A stretch of 64,000 bases of DNA from Nothopassalora personata (lineage: Eukaryota > Ascomycota > Dothideomycetes > Mycosphaerellales > Mycosphaerellaceae). The stretch's first letter is position 1; each line of letters starts with the position of its first letter. The notes beneath the pieces are model-generated. The model was given only the letters and a program-made list of their open reading frames with translations. It was not told where the DNA came from and searched no databases. Both the position numbers and the translations under genes were made by a program. Location of the stretch: contig CM066287.1 in the NCBI GenBank assembly GCA_033816765.1, positions 4,650,001 to 4,714,000 on the forward strand, read 5' to 3'. Below, one piece after another: positions 19,926 through 31,208 of the stretch.

Positions 19926-22900
19926 GGGACATCATGTGATCGTAAAGTGGTAGCTTGGAGAGACTCTGATGCTCTGATTCAACATCAGCCGCGGGATTGG
20001 GAGATGTGTTGAGAGACAGTTCCGTGGATGTTAGAAATGTTTGCCGAGTCCTTGAACTTGCGGTGCGAGCCGAGCGCCGGGAGAGATACATTCCAGGAAG
20101 TCACAAAGCGTTACACTATACTTCTTCAAAGTGCAACAATGACAGTATGAAGCGCTGGTATTAAGCGAGAGCGTCCGTGGAGGACATTATTGCCATTGAC
20201 GTCCTCGTGTCGCGTTGAGCCATCGATCGAAGACACCTGTCACGCGGAGCGTGCATAGTGGCATCCTTTGCACAGTCCACTAAAATTAGGCCTGAGCCGT
20301 CAAATATTACTGGTGTCGCCTAAACAACAGTTAGATTTGATTGGGCTGTGCACTGGATGCGACTGTGCACACTCCGCAACATACTTCTACAAGCATGACA
20401 TGTTTTCGAAAAGCACGGCTACCCTGTCTGTGCTACATGTGGGCCGAAACTGGATGTCGTTGTTAGACATCTCCATGGGCTATCAACAGGAGAGGTGGCT
20501 GCCTATAAAGGGACACGGCCGCCTCTTTATCGCCCCGATGGCTTGCAAAAACAGCTTGTTAAGTCGGAGGGTCAACGCGCCTCTCGCTTGAAACTACGAT
20601 TACTGTGAGGCAGGTGTTGGCCTGTACGATAGCTCGATCGTCTTTTGATTATCACGACGGCGCCGCAGGACTCCGGTTGGCCTCGTATTGTTCGAGCGGA
20701 GGAGCGGACCTTGCACAACTGTTCTCGCATATCGTAAGAGGGTCCAAGGAATCCGTGACACTTGGTAATAGTAGACGGTCTTGGCAGCTATCGTGGGCAC
20801 GTACAAAGCCCTCGCGTGACACAAAAGCTGAGCTGCAAGTAATCATCAAGTGCTTGCGAGAGTTATCCTGGTTCGCATTTCCAAGGCAGTACGATCAGGG
20901 TTGCATTTCCCGTACAAGGCGCCATGCAGACCTGAGGCATGCGACGATGTGGTTGCCTGCGCAACCTTCGGACAACAGCAACATGAGATGACTGTGTACG
21001 CGCAACAAAAGCCTATTGGTGTAGTGGATCATGACGCGGAGGATGGTGTTGCGTGCAGACAGTCGTCGTGGTCACTCCTCTCTCTGAAGACTGGGTTTGC
21101 GGAGCACCCATCGCCTGCTACTGTATACCTGGGTGATCAGATGCGGTTGTCACGCCAGATGCATACGGTGGAAGGCGTATAGAAGTGGCAGCGATTGGGC
21201 GAGGACGAACCTAAACAATTCCCAGTCCGCGGACTTTCGAGTGGGTCCAACAGCCCTGTATTTCCATCGCGTCCCATCGTAACCCACCGGTCTGAATGGG
21301 TTTGGCAAGGAAGGAAGAGAAGCATAACGAGCATCGATGGTGCCAAAACCGCTCTGCCGGATGTTATGAAACCGCGCTTGGCCAGGTTGCAGAGTGCTTT
21401 CACGGTATTTCTTGTCGTCCATTTGCCACCTTCATTAGGGCTTGTCAAGGATCACAGCGGGTTACGGTCGGATGTGAAAATAGAGCTGTACGAAATGCTC
21501 CCACGATTTTGCTAGATTTGCGCGCCAAGCAAGCGAAGGATGCCTCACGAGCGCCCGCAGACATTGTTGACATTCGGCGCTCGTAAGCACACCATCGGTG
21601 ACTGTGCGAAAATTGACCTCTCTTCGGACAAGAAGGCCAAGTCGTTGCGGTATGGAGTTTGTGGTCCAAAAAGCCAGAAAGCATGACGACAGCACGCGCG
21701 CGGATATGCCGGGCGGGCAACCCCTGTCGAGCAGGTCTGTTTAGTCGGATGTCCTCCACGATCAGTGGCCCCAGGACCTTGGTTTGGAACGTGCGAAACA
21801 GTGATTCAGACATTAATCTGACACGTCAGTACCGTAGTATGGGCAGAGACAACAAAGAAAATGGGCACATGCTCTCATGCTGCTGAGGACCGTGGAGTCT
21901 GCGAGGTCGTACCCCGGGCATGAAGTTGGAAGCATGGACGAGAGATACTGTACTGTACTGTACTGTACCTCCTAGGTGGCCGCTGCAGGCGCTATAGGTA
22001 GCGAGCGTTTCGTCAAGCTGCAACATGATGGTGCGTGACGGGTGTCATGGATGCCCGCCAGCGAATGTCGTCGCGGCAGCCCCCAGAGCTGTGCCAGCAC
22101 ATTGCCGGCGACTAATATTGCGACCATGTCCACACGAGCCCATGCGCAGAATCATCACACAGCTCCCCCTTCGGTACTTCAAGGTTAGTGGCATGCCTAC
22201 TGTACTAGCGATCGGCTTCCGTTCCAACTTTCAAGCGCCAATACGTCATCGCACTAGGAGCATTTTCGCAACCCGCTTCATCATCAAGCCTCAAGGCTGC
22301 TGATGAAGGCAACGGGGGTGGGCGCGCGGGATGCAGTCGTGCCGTAGCCAGTGACTTTGATCAAGACCGACTGCATATGTATTGTATTATACATGTACCT
22401 GTCAGGCACCGGCGCACAGGGAGAGCGGGTTGTTGTTCGTCGCTGTCGCTGCCGCTGCCGCTGCCGCAGTCGGAAGTGTCAGGGATGCAACTAGCGTTCG
22501 AACCTAATAAGCTACCGTTGGAACCGGAGTCGAAGAATTGCTGCATGCGACCTGGCATCCGACGTTCTTCACCTCGTACTGCACTTCTTCCTTGATCACG
22601 CTCCCCAGCCGCCGCAGCACATTGTACCATTCCTTCGACTCTGACTGCCAGACATTCCTTCGCCAGTTGATCAGACCGATTCACGCCCGTCCCGTTCCGT
22701 TCACTTCAGCCCACCGCCGCATTGCTCATCGCACCGCCGGTCAGCGTCCAACGACTGCGCCTTGCAGCTGCACCCCACGTCGATGCACAGCAGCAGCATA
22801 CCTCAGCCTTAGCTATTTCGAACCGGCCCTGCATAAGACCAGCGTCTGCCCGATCCAGCGCGGCCCCGTCGTTGTCTGCCTGGTGCAGTCACGTCAAAGA

Positions 22901-23316
22901 TAGCGACTCTGCTGTTCGCACTCGAGGCAGGCTCCTCGCGAACGCGCTGGGCGCATTCATGAAGCACGGGAACCACTGAAACTCTCCGTCACCTCACTCA
23001 GAGACACGAAGCGTCGCCCGTGTCACCCACAACTCCTCCGCCCTCTCTGCACACGATCCAGCACCTGGGTGTCGTCAGCGCTCCCCGATGGTCTCAACTG
23101 CGTGCACCGCCAGTCTACGTCCGCCTGCTGCAGCTGTCAACCCTCGACACTCCCCCCGCATACGGATACGTACACCCTTCTGCACGGCGCCTTGACCGGA
23201 GGCGGTTCCTGTGTCACACTCAAGCCTTTGGCGGCGTCACTTTCTGCACGGGCAATATGCGTAGGCGAGGTCGATTCGAGTAGCTCTCCTCCACTCCACG
23301 ACCGCACGACAGGACC
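19926..23316. other. 3.4-kb stretch without a supported gene, upstream of the phospholipase C gene
   Basis: Many short frames occur on both strands, none with family character and none joining into a spliced product. The last about 800 bp (22.5-23.3 kb) are strongly pyrimidine-rich on the plus strand, as expected for a long fungal promoter and leader of the downstream gene. A short CTG/CCG-type run sits at about 22,440-22,470. No tRNA with matching A and B boxes was found. Confidence 0.5.
21946..21968. repeat. Pentanucleotide microsatellite (TACTG)n
   Basis: About four and a half perfect tandem copies of a five-base unit in the gene-free stretch upstream of the phospholipase C gene. Confidence 0.9.
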
Positions 23317-26300
23317 ATGAACCTACCCTCTACCGTGCACGACCAAAATGCCTTCTCAGGGCAAGCCGCATCGGCCAATGCTTCGACCACTAAAACGGTA
23401 GCTGCATCGACTCGTGCAATGCCTGTGCCAAACTCTCATGCGGCCACACCAGCAGCTACCAGCGGCGTGAGCGCTTCTCTGCCAAGCAGAAGCAGCTCTC
23501 TTTATAGGGCGCATACTTCAAAAGGCAAGCCTTCCACTTCTCAGATTTCACTGCAGGACAGCACCATGTCAGCCCAGGTTCCCCCAACTCCTGCATCGAC
23601 GTTCGCCGACCGTTCTTTCCTTGAACGGTCGCCGTCCCCCCACACTCGCGCTGGCACGCACAATGCTATGAAGGAGGCAATGACCACAGGGCGTAGTCCC
23701 AGTCTAGGGAGAAGTCCTAGCTTTAGAAGCAGCCCTGGAATCATTCGTCGGTTGTCCCGAGGCGCGTCTAACAGACTTCGCCGCAGGGCATCCACGCAAC
23801 ATTCCCTGCGCTTGAGGGATCTGAGCGCAGGACCAACCCTAATTCGGCGTCGTAGCGACAGTAACGGCGCCTCTGACATGGGAGAACAAGTCTCGGACCT
23901 CGAACTGGATAGTACTACCGAGGATGTAATCGAAGACGCTCCATACCCTGCATCGCTGAGCGATCGTAACAATGCTCTTGGGATCAGCTTGGCTGGTCGA
24001 CCCGGCGTTGCTTCGAGCAGCACCGTCGACAATGTCTTCGAAGGTGGCATAGCTCCCGCAAATTCCGCGGTCCTTGAGGCGGGAACATGGCTGACGAAAT
24101 TGACGAAGCGACGCCAAAAGCGCATCCGGTTATGGCTTGACTCGAATTCGGCACGCGTGTGTTGGCACTCATCCAATCCGAGCAAGTCGTTCTTTATAGA
24201 CGATGTTCGCGAAGTCCGCATCGGTGTCGAGTCTAGAAATGCCAGAGACGATGTGCAAGTACTACCAGAACACGAAGGTAGATGGGTAACCATCGTGTAC
24301 GATGTACCTGAACGCTCGAAAGGGAGGGCGATCAAGACCATGCATGTTCTGATGCCCGACGACTACCTCCTTGGGCTATGGACGAATGCGCTCAACACAG
24401 TCACTAGAGAGCGCATTGAAATCATGAACGCACTGTCGTCCAATTTGGAGAAGAACGACAAGAGCATGGCCATGGCTTGGCACCAAGTCATGACTCGAAA
24501 GACAGTAGCGAGCGACTCACGCTTTTCTCTCGACGATGCGAGATGGTTATGCCGCAAGCTGGAGATCAACTGTTCAGAGTCTGCTGTGAAAACACACTTC
24601 AGATCAGTCACGTCAGACGAGGCTGCAGGGCTGGACTACGAGCAGTACAAGCATTTTGTTCGATCATTTCGAGAGCGAAAGGACATTCAGCACATATATC
24701 GTAACCTGAAGTATGGCACCGATCTTGACATGGACCTGGAGACATTCGTGGAGTTTCTGAAACGTGAACAAATGGTCGACGTGGTCAAAGAGCGTAGCTA
24801 CTGGGAGAGCGTCTTCGACAAATATGCCCGGCCGGCCCAAAAGCCTCTTCCTTCGCCAGACAAAGAATCATCGATAACACAGCGAACTATGAGCATGCAG
24901 GGCTTCCAGAATTTCCTCACGTCTTCCCACAGTACGCCGCTCAAACCATTAAAAGGTGAACCTACGCTGGACCGGCCACTCAACGAGTACTACATCTCAA
25001 GTTCACACAACACCTATCTACTCGGGCGACAAGTCGCCGGCGCCTCGAGTGTAGAGGGATATATTGCAGCTCTCATAAAAGGTTGCCGCTGTATCGAGAT
25101 CGATTGCTGGAATGGCGACAATGGCAGGCCCATGGTCACTCACGGCTTTACGATGACCACCAGAATACCCTTCGAAGACTGTGTGTCTGTCATCGCCAAG
25201 TATGCCTTCAACAGCTCTCCCTACCCGCTCATTGTGTCGCTGGAAGTACATTGCGGTCCCCAACAGCAACTTGCCATGGTGGCTTTGATGAAAACGTACT
25301 TCGGAGATATGATGGTCACGGAGCCTCTCAGCCCAAACACGATGGTTCTACCCTCGCCCGAAGAGCTCAGGAACAGGATTCTCATCAAGGTCAAGACTTC
25401 TGAAGGCACTGAGCACAACTCACTGAGCCTCGACAATGGCGACCTTGGTCCCCGAGTGGATGGGAGAAGCAGAGCTCAAAGCCTCACATCTTTCAGCGGC
25501 ACTTCCTCCATGGGGAACCAAAGTACCATGTCGTCCCCGTCACTCTCGCCTTCAATGGCGACCAGCTCCTCAGAAAGCTACCCCTTACTTTCACCCGCTG
25601 GACCTATAGCAAGCGGCCCGACGATGACACCAACCAGCTCTGCCGATGACAGCGACGAGATTCCGCCTTCAGCTGAGAAGTTGAAGAAACCTCGCAAGAC
25701 CACCAGAATCACCCCCGAACTGGGCAAATTGGGCGTCTATACACAAGGCATCAAGTTCACAGGCTTTGAGACGCAGGACGCGAAGCTCTACAACCATATA
25801 TACTCGCTTGCGGAAAACCAGTTCGATCGACTGTGCGCCAAAAACACTGACAACAAGGCCTTACTTGAGTCGCACAACCTGCGCCACCTCATGCGAATAT
25901 ATCCTGGCGCTAAGCGCGTCGATTCGTCGAACTTCAATCCTCTCCAGTCGTGGCGCCGCGGCGTGCAGATGGCTGCACTCAATTGGCAGACGTACGATGT
26001 CCATCAACAAGTCAATGAAGCCATGTTTGCAGCAGGTTCTGATCGGCTTGGGTACGTGCTCAAACCAGAGGAGTTGCGGCATGCCAAACATCAGCCCATA
26101 GCAGACATGCTGACATACGCTGCTGCTGGAAAGGAGAAGAAAGGCAAAAAGCTTGTCAAGTTCAGTGTGGACATCATCTCGGCGCAGCGCCTGCCACGAC
26201 CACGTAATCAGAGTACGGAAGGTGGCATGAACCCCTACATTGAATTTGAGATGTATTCGGCCGAGGATAAAGCACGTGGCATCGCCACCGCTGAGGGAGG

Positions 26301-26862
26301 CATGGACGCGTCAGCGCCCGATGGGTCTTCCGGCATTGGGTCCCCTCTTCGAAAGCGAACACGGATCGTGGACGGGAATGGCTTTGACCCACAGTACAAT
26401 CAGCCCATTACGCTCGCGGTCGAGACGAAGTATCCTGGCCTCATCTTCGTACGTTGGACCGTGTGGAACGCGCCAGACGGCAAGAAATCTGCATCTAACA
26501 GTGCATTACTGGCCACATTCACCGCAAAGCTGGACAGTCTGCAGCAGGGTTATCGGCACCTGCCTCTGTTTAACCCCCAAGGCGAACAGTACCGAGACGC
26601 CAAGCTCTTCGTCAAGATCCGCAAAGAAGCGCCCATCTCGCTACAGCAGGAGGACAACGCCTCTGCGTTCATGCAGCAGGCCTCCGCCGGCCCTCGTAGT
26701 GGAGAGCCTTGCAGAAATGGTGCCTGGTCCAACCCACGTGGATCTTTTCGCGGTATCTTCAGCCGAACGCCAAGCACGAACGGACGAAAAAAAGGCGACA
26801 GCTCGAGTGAAGTTGCCGGACTAAGTCGAACATCGAGTATGGATCGCGATTCGATCAATTGA
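23317..26862 (+). CDS. plc1: Phosphoinositide-specific phospholipase C
   Basis: Single exon, 1181 residues. It cleaves PIP2 to diacylglycerol and inositol trisphosphate at the plasma membrane, feeding calcium signalling. A Ser-rich N-terminus of about 250 residues precedes a PH-like domain (LEAGTWLTKLTKRRQKRI to LMPDDYLLGLWTNALN). EF-hand-like helices follow (SRFSLDDARWLCRKLEI; DLDMDLETFVEFLKRE). The X domain has both catalytic histidines, His564 in SSSHNTYL and His609 in MVTHGFT. A Ser-rich X-Y linker of about 120 residues follows. The Y domain runs ELGKLGVYTQGIKFTGF to FNPLQSWRRGVQMAALNWQT. A C2 domain carries MNPYIEFEMYSAED and FDPQYNQP. All catalytic modules are present and in order. The ATG at 23317 follows a long pyrimidine-rich leader. 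Confidence 0.96.
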   Translation: MNLPSTVHDQNAFSGQAASANASTTKTVAASTRAMPVPNSHAATPAATSGVSASLPSRSSSLYRAHTSKGKPSTSQISLQDSTMSAQVPPTPASTFADRSFLERSPSPHTRAGTHNAMKEAMTTGRSPSLGRSPSFRSSPGIIRRLSRGASNRLRRRASTQHSLRLRDLSAGPTLIRRRSDSNGASDMGEQVSDLELDSTTEDVIEDAPYPASLSDRNNALGISLAGRPGVASSSTVDNVFEGGIAPANSAVLEAGTWLTKLTKRRQKRIRLWLDSNSARVCWHSSNPSKSFFIDDVREVRIGVESRNARDDVQVLPEHEGRWVTIVYDVPERSKGRAIKTMHVLMPDDYLLGLWTNALNTVTRERIEIMNALSSNLEKNDKSMAMAWHQVMTRKTVASDSRFSLDDARWLCRKLEINCSESAVKTHFRSVTSDEAAGLDYEQYKHFVRSFRERKDIQHIYRNLKYGTDLDMDLETFVEFLKREQMVDVVKERSYWESVFDKYARPAQKPLPSPDKESSITQRTMSMQGFQNFLTSSHSTPLKPLKGEPTLDRPLNEYYISSSHNTYLLGRQVAGASSVEGYIAALIKGCRCIEIDCWNGDNGRPMVTHGFTMTTRIPFEDCVSVIAKYAFNSSPYPLIVSLEVHCGPQQQLAMVALMKTYFGDMMVTEPLSPNTMVLPSPEELRNRILIKVKTSEGTEHNSLSLDNGDLGPRVDGRSRAQSLTSFSGTSSMGNQSTMSSPSLSPSMATSSSESYPLLSPAGPIASGPTMTPTSSADDSDEIPPSAEKLKKPRKTTRITPELGKLGVYTQGIKFTGFETQDAKLYNHIYSLAENQFDRLCAKNTDNKALLESHNLRHLMRIYPGAKRVDSSNFNPLQSWRRGVQMAALNWQTYDVHQQVNEAMFAAGSDRLGYVLKPEELRHAKHQPIADMLTYAAAGKEKKGKKLVKFSVDIISAQRLPRPRNQSTEGGMNPYIEFEMYSAEDKARGIATAEGGMDASAPDGSSGIGSPLRKRTRIVDGNGFDPQYNQPITLAVETKYPGLIFVRWTVWNAPDGKKSASNSALLATFTAKLDSLQQGYRHLPLFNPQGEQYRDAKLFVKIRKEAPISLQQEDNASAFMQQASAGPRSGEPCRNGAWSNPRGSFRGIFSRTPSTNGRKKGDSSSEVAGLSRTSSMDRDSIN

Positions 26863-27349
26863 TCACCCACGCAATTCCGGTTGCGAAACTACCATTTTGT
26901 TTTTTTCTACGTCATGTTGAGCCGTCGTTCTGCGGGACAAGTCTTTTGCATAGCAACTATACCCTTGTTGCTTGGGATGGCATTATGTATACAAAGTCTT
27001 ATACCCCTTTGCATTGGGATTCGGGCGGCGTTGGGTTGGTTTTGCTTTTTGGAATGCTTATGGCTGAATGCCCAGGATCGCGAAAGCTCGCCAGCGACGT
27101 GACAGAGCAGGCTCCGCAGGATCGGCCACTTAACGACCATTGCATATTTCTTTTGTTTTCCATGTACATTCCAATTGGCATTTGATGCATTGGACAATGG
27201 CCCCCTGAGGACCAGTTAAGGGACAACACGGCCTCCTTTCTCGAATCTGCACGGCCCTCATCTCGATGTGGAGGATGGGGAAAGGAATTTGAAGCCTGAT
27301 TGAGCTTAGATGTTATAGAATAGAATGATAAATGCCCCAAGACGCCCAT
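26863..27349. other. Intergenic between convergent genes
   Basis: 3' flanks of the phospholipase C gene and the Zn2Cys6 gene. Pyrimidine and T-rich patches occur, and no gene is visible. Confidence 0.55.
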
Positions 27350-29001
27350 TCAGAGGATGCTGTGTGTCTTGCTGCCGTACCACTCTGATGCCATGTTGCG
27401 ATGTTCGTTAATGTTACTGGGGTCACCTCCAGTGGTTGACGCATCCGCGGCGATGCTGCGAAGAAAATCTGAAGACATTTCTGCTGCTGTCGAGCCTCGA
27501 AGTAACGACTTCAAGCGCCGTAACTTGTCGCTGTAATGTCCTCCACTTGCCGCGTAATAATGCAGTGCCGCGCCCATAGGGAAAGTTGCTATTTGAGCTC
27601 CCCAAAGTCCTGCTTCGGTGGAATAAAAGTGTGCCGCGTTATCGGCGATACTGTCTGCGTACTTGTTCGGATTCATCCAGGCGGGGAGATTCGGGAGACA
27701 CACATCGGAGAACGACGTGAAAGCGCTATGAGTAGAGAGCAGCTCGACCAGCTTTCGGTATGTCAGCCTGGAAGCCCCGTAGAGCATGAAACATGCTGCA
27801 CAAAGCTGCATGACGAGGTAGAAGTAGCCAATGCCGTGATCTTTGCAAATCGAGAAGAGAGTGTTGGCCAGCGGGAGATCCGCATGCAAAGCTGCTGCTC
27901 GGGCTTCGTTGGCTAAGCGCAGTGCCTTATCCTCCCATGCCTGGAGCCTGACACCAAGCCTTATGCACTCATTGAATGCAGCTTCACTACCTGTCAGAAC
28001 GTCGTAACGCTCACTTTCATGCCAAGTGCGGGCATGAGCAGCACCAAGAGACTGCAATGATTGTATCGCGCCAGGAAGATCGGACAAAGCATCAATCAGG
28101 TCGTCCCGAAGTGTTCTGGGTCGAGTAAGATAAGGGACAATATGCCAGCTTTGCTCCGTGAAGTATCTCGTCCGAGTCTTCTGTGTTGCCGCTGATATGG
28201 CTGCACCGAGTCTCGCATCCTGAAACAGAGCGTGAGAAGTGGCGATGCCATCTGGACCTCTCAAAGCTAGAATGCGGCAGAGTCCATCAACGTGTCGTTG
28301 CCAGTCAGTCCCCCGTGTCGATGGTCTACGTCCTTCCTCAAACCTCCAGTGCTCGTATAAGCCTAACAGCTTACAGGACGCCACCACTGCATCGCTCCTT
28401 GCCCGAATTGGACCTTGCAGCGCGAAATTGGTCTGCCGTAAAGCACGGCCGTATAGACTTCTGGCATGTGTAACGTAGTCGTGGCGAGAATCGAGGCGCC
28501 CTAGGCACTGCTATGACTTTAGTGTGTGCTGGACGGTTCTCTCATGAGAACATACCACAAACGCGCAAGCCTGCTGTGCCAAAGATACTACCTCATCGGA
28601 CGATGCAACGCTCCGAACGGTCTGTTCCCATGGTATAGATGCAACGCCATCCACGTACACCGTTTGAGCGTCAGCCTGCGGCGTGTATCGGAGCCAGAAC
28701 TCGCTGACGACTTGGGAAACGCTCAAGGTACGCGCAAGGTTACGATCCGGGAATGTAAGTTGTGCTGTGCTCGATGAGCTACGGCTGAGGCTTCGTCGAC
28801 TGGGCTCATGAGCCACGAATTTGTATGTCTTAGCATCATACGCCTGCAACGAGTAAGCAAATGTCCCTGCCGTCCACCTCCCGCACCACCGACACATTCA
28901 ACGTTTTGCCTTAAGCACTGTCCGCATGGTCGTTGCAAGTCGCATCCTTTCTTCTTGCGGCGGCATGCGCGACAGCCACGAGACCGCGACACGCCGACCA
29001 T
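27350..29001 (-). CDS. Zn2Cys6 transcription factor with fungal-specific regulatory domain
   Basis: Nuclear regulator; targets unknown. The N-terminal binuclear zinc cluster is complete: Cys10, 13, 20, 26, 29 and 36 (CX2CX6CX5CX2CX6C) with the basic loop RRKKKG. The model is 29001..28894, 28843..28556 and 28507..27350, about 517 residues. Intron 2 (28555..28508; GTATGT donor, CTAA branch) is convincing and joins ACAFV to CLGRLDSRHD. Intron 1 (28893..28844, 50 nt) starts right after Cys36 with an unusual GTCGGT donor. It is needed to connect the cluster with the frame AYDAKTYKFVAHEP, so its exact edge is uncertain. The C-terminal 385 residues are helical with features of the fungal-specific regulatory domain (ACKLLGLYEHWR-like and WQRHVDGLCRILALRGPDG). 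No obvious target gene cluster surrounds it. Confidence 0.82.
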
Positions 29002-29334
29002 TTCAGTCAGCTAGAAACGATCGCGATGTGTCTGAAGATTCAAACGGCAAACATCGGAAAGGTATATAAAAGTCATTCTCGAACATGTCAGCATCAATAA
29101 ACGACTTCAGCCTCAGCCTCAGCGCACTGCCAGCCACTGTCATCCTACGCCGCCACTGGCCTTGCGTGGACAGTGCAGGCCCAGTCCATTGCATTGTACG
29201 GTCGCGACAGAGCGCTGGTCGTGTATTCGGTCAACCATAGCGTCGAGTAAGAAGTCTTGCATCGAGCAGAGATGATGATGTCCTTTGCGAGAACAGCAAG
29301 TCTCGGCGGAGAAGCGCGACTACGAGCGCGCACG
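29002..29334. other. Promoter of the Zn2Cys6 gene
   Basis: Normal base composition. No gene is seen between the start of the regulator and the AT-rich island. Confidence 0.45.
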
Positions 29335-29850
29335 CTATATAGACACGATATATATAATTTTTTTAGTACGCTCTACTCGCTAGATCGAGGCGATTTCGAC
29401 GTACCGCTTTTTATTATGTATCGAGTAGTATTACTTACGTAGTACTTATAGGTATTTTGCGGCTAGACCTCCCTAAGTCTAGAACCTACCTCTTCGAACC
29501 TCTTTAAAAGAAACCTTTATAGCGCCGTATCGCTACGCCTTTATACAAGCTTATATATATCGTATATAGCTCTTGAAAGATCGGCAATTTAATTAGTATA
29601 GGTCTCGTATCTATGTACGTAGTATATATTACGGGTTTAGGGTCGGATATAGTAGAGAGAGTAGAAATTAAGGCGTTATAGCGCGCGCGGCTATACGTAG
29701 GCTATTCGAGATAAAAATCGTATCGTAAGAATCGTCGAGTTAAGTCTACTATAGACATATATATGTCGGTATATATATACTAGTATAGAGTACGCGTAAG
29801 GCCGGTACGGTATAAAAGACGACTTTAGAATGCGCTCCGAGTTTGGTAGC
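29335..29850. repeat. AT-rich, RIP-like island (probably a dead repeat)
   Basis: Composition changes abruptly from the surrounding GC-rich DNA. TpA steps dominate (many tatata and gtatata runs) while CpA and TpG are scarce and CpG is retained. This is the pattern left by repeat-induced point mutation of CpA to TpA on both strands. No frame longer than noise survives. It probably descends from a transposon copy, but too little is left to name the family and no terminal repeats were recognised. The island lies between a regulator and an HhH-GPD-like gene. Confidence 0.7.
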
Positions 29851-30023
29851 GACCCCGCGAAAATCGTCCCGACCCTTCTGTCGGCTTGAATAACGGAGGG
29901 TAACAGCCTCGGTCTCGGTTGCCCTCTTGCTTCTGTTGTCAAACGTAAACATCGTCCAGCGCGTCGCCCTCCTTCTTCATCGCACCACCACACAGAGCAT
30001 CGCACCCAACACAACTGAAAACA

Positions 30024-31208
30024 ATGCCGCCAAAGAAGAAGGCTGCCGCTAAGGCCAAGGCCAGCGCGAAGAAGCCTGAGCCAGAAGCCGACGACACTGC
30101 CATGACCAACGCGCCAACACAAGAAGACGCACCTGCCACCGAGGCAGCAGAACCAGCCAAGGACGACGCGCCACCTGGTGAAAACCATCCCGAGATCGAT
30201 GCCGCGGATGCCGACAAGACTGGCGAAACGACTGAGGAAGCTAAGCCCGCCTCAGACGATGCTGCCGAAGGCGACTCCCAGGCCCAGGACCCGGTGTCCA
30301 AGAAGATCGAGAAGGGAAGCAGCAAGCCAACGAAGAAGCGCAAGAATGCCGCCGAGCCCAAGAAGCCTGCCAAAATTCCACGCGAAGGCTCGCGCTCCTC
30401 GGCGCGCGGCCGTGCCAGCAAGAGCGAGCTGCCAGTGGAGAAGTTGCTAAAATACCTCTTGTCCGCCGACGCCGAGGAGTTCTTGCGCCCAGAGAACGAG
30501 AAAGAGGACCTCAAAGAGAACTCGAACAAGAGCACCTATTCCTCGTCCGAGTTGAACCCGTTCCAAGAGCTCATGTGCGCCATGATACTATCGCGACCAA
30601 TCTCCCATGCGCTGGGCCACCGAGCGATTCGAACTGTGCTCAACGATCCGTACAACTTCACGACTGCCAAAGCTGTGAAAGATGCTGGCGAAGAGAAGGT
30701 TACGAAAGCCTTCTACGATGCAAAGACTCAGCACAAAGACAAGACGGCGGCCCAAGTGTATCAGCTCGCAGAGACGGTGCTTGAGAAATACGCCTCGGAT
30801 GAAGACAAGGAAGGCACGACACTGCAGAAGGTACTCAGCGAGAACGAAGACGACGCTTCTCTAGCCTTACGCGCATTGAAGAACGAGATCAAGGGTTTCG
30901 GCGACACGGGCATCGACATCTTCCTCAGAAGAGTGCAGTGGCTGGAGCCATGGTCTCCTTCAGCTTACCCCTTCGTGGACGGCATTTCGCAAGATGCGCT
31001 GCGCGAGTTGGACTTACCGCAGGATCACAATCAGCTGAAGGCGCTGCTGGACAAGCACTGGAGCAAGCTGGACACCAAGCGCCTGGCGGGTAAGGACGAA
31101 GCCCAGAGGAAGCGGCGCGCATTGGTCATCGTCCTCGAGAGAGTCACCACGGCTAAACTGGAGAATAAGCAGAATGAGGCCAGGGAGGCTGCCGCAAAGA
31201 GCTCATAA
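30024..31208 (+). CDS. HhH-GPD-like (endonuclease III-fold) protein with histone-H1-like tail
   Basis: Single exon, 394 residues. The first 140 residues are disordered. They start with a Lys/Ala-rich, H1-like segment (MPPKKKAAAKAKASAKK), continue acidic and turn basic again, which suggests chromatin or DNA binding. The rest resembles the helical fold of endonuclease III-type glycosylases. NPFQELMCAMILSRPISHAL corresponds to the first conserved helices, and IKGFGDTGIDIFLRRVQWLE to the helix-hairpin-helix. The catalytic Lys position of bifunctional glycosylases appears to be Thr (GFGDTG). An Asp in AYPFVDG may be the general Asp. It could be a monofunctional glycosylase or a non-catalytic DNA-binding relative. 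The fold call is by pattern only. Confidence 0.6.
   Translation: MPPKKKAAAKAKASAKKPEPEADDTAMTNAPTQEDAPATEAAEPAKDDAPPGENHPEIDAADADKTGETTEEAKPASDDAAEGDSQAQDPVSKKIEKGSSKPTKKRKNAAEPKKPAKIPREGSRSSARGRASKSELPVEKLLKYLLSADAEEFLRPENEKEDLKENSNKSTYSSSELNPFQELMCAMILSRPISHALGHRAIRTVLNDPYNFTTAKAVKDAGEEKVTKAFYDAKTQHKDKTAAQVYQLAETVLEKYASDEDKEGTTLQKVLSENEDDASLALRALKNEIKGFGDTGIDIFLRRVQWLEPWSPSAYPFVDGISQDALRELDLPQDHNQLKALLDKHWSKLDTKRLAGKDEAQRKRRALVIVLERVTTAKLENKQNEAREAAAKSS

Noticed and set aside
21010..21090. tRNA-like A box (TTGGTGTAGTGG)
   Set aside because: No matching B box or acceptor stem follows at the right distance.
29335..29850. Centromere- or telomere-like AT block
   Set aside because: Too short and without tandem structure; the dinucleotide pattern fits RIP better.
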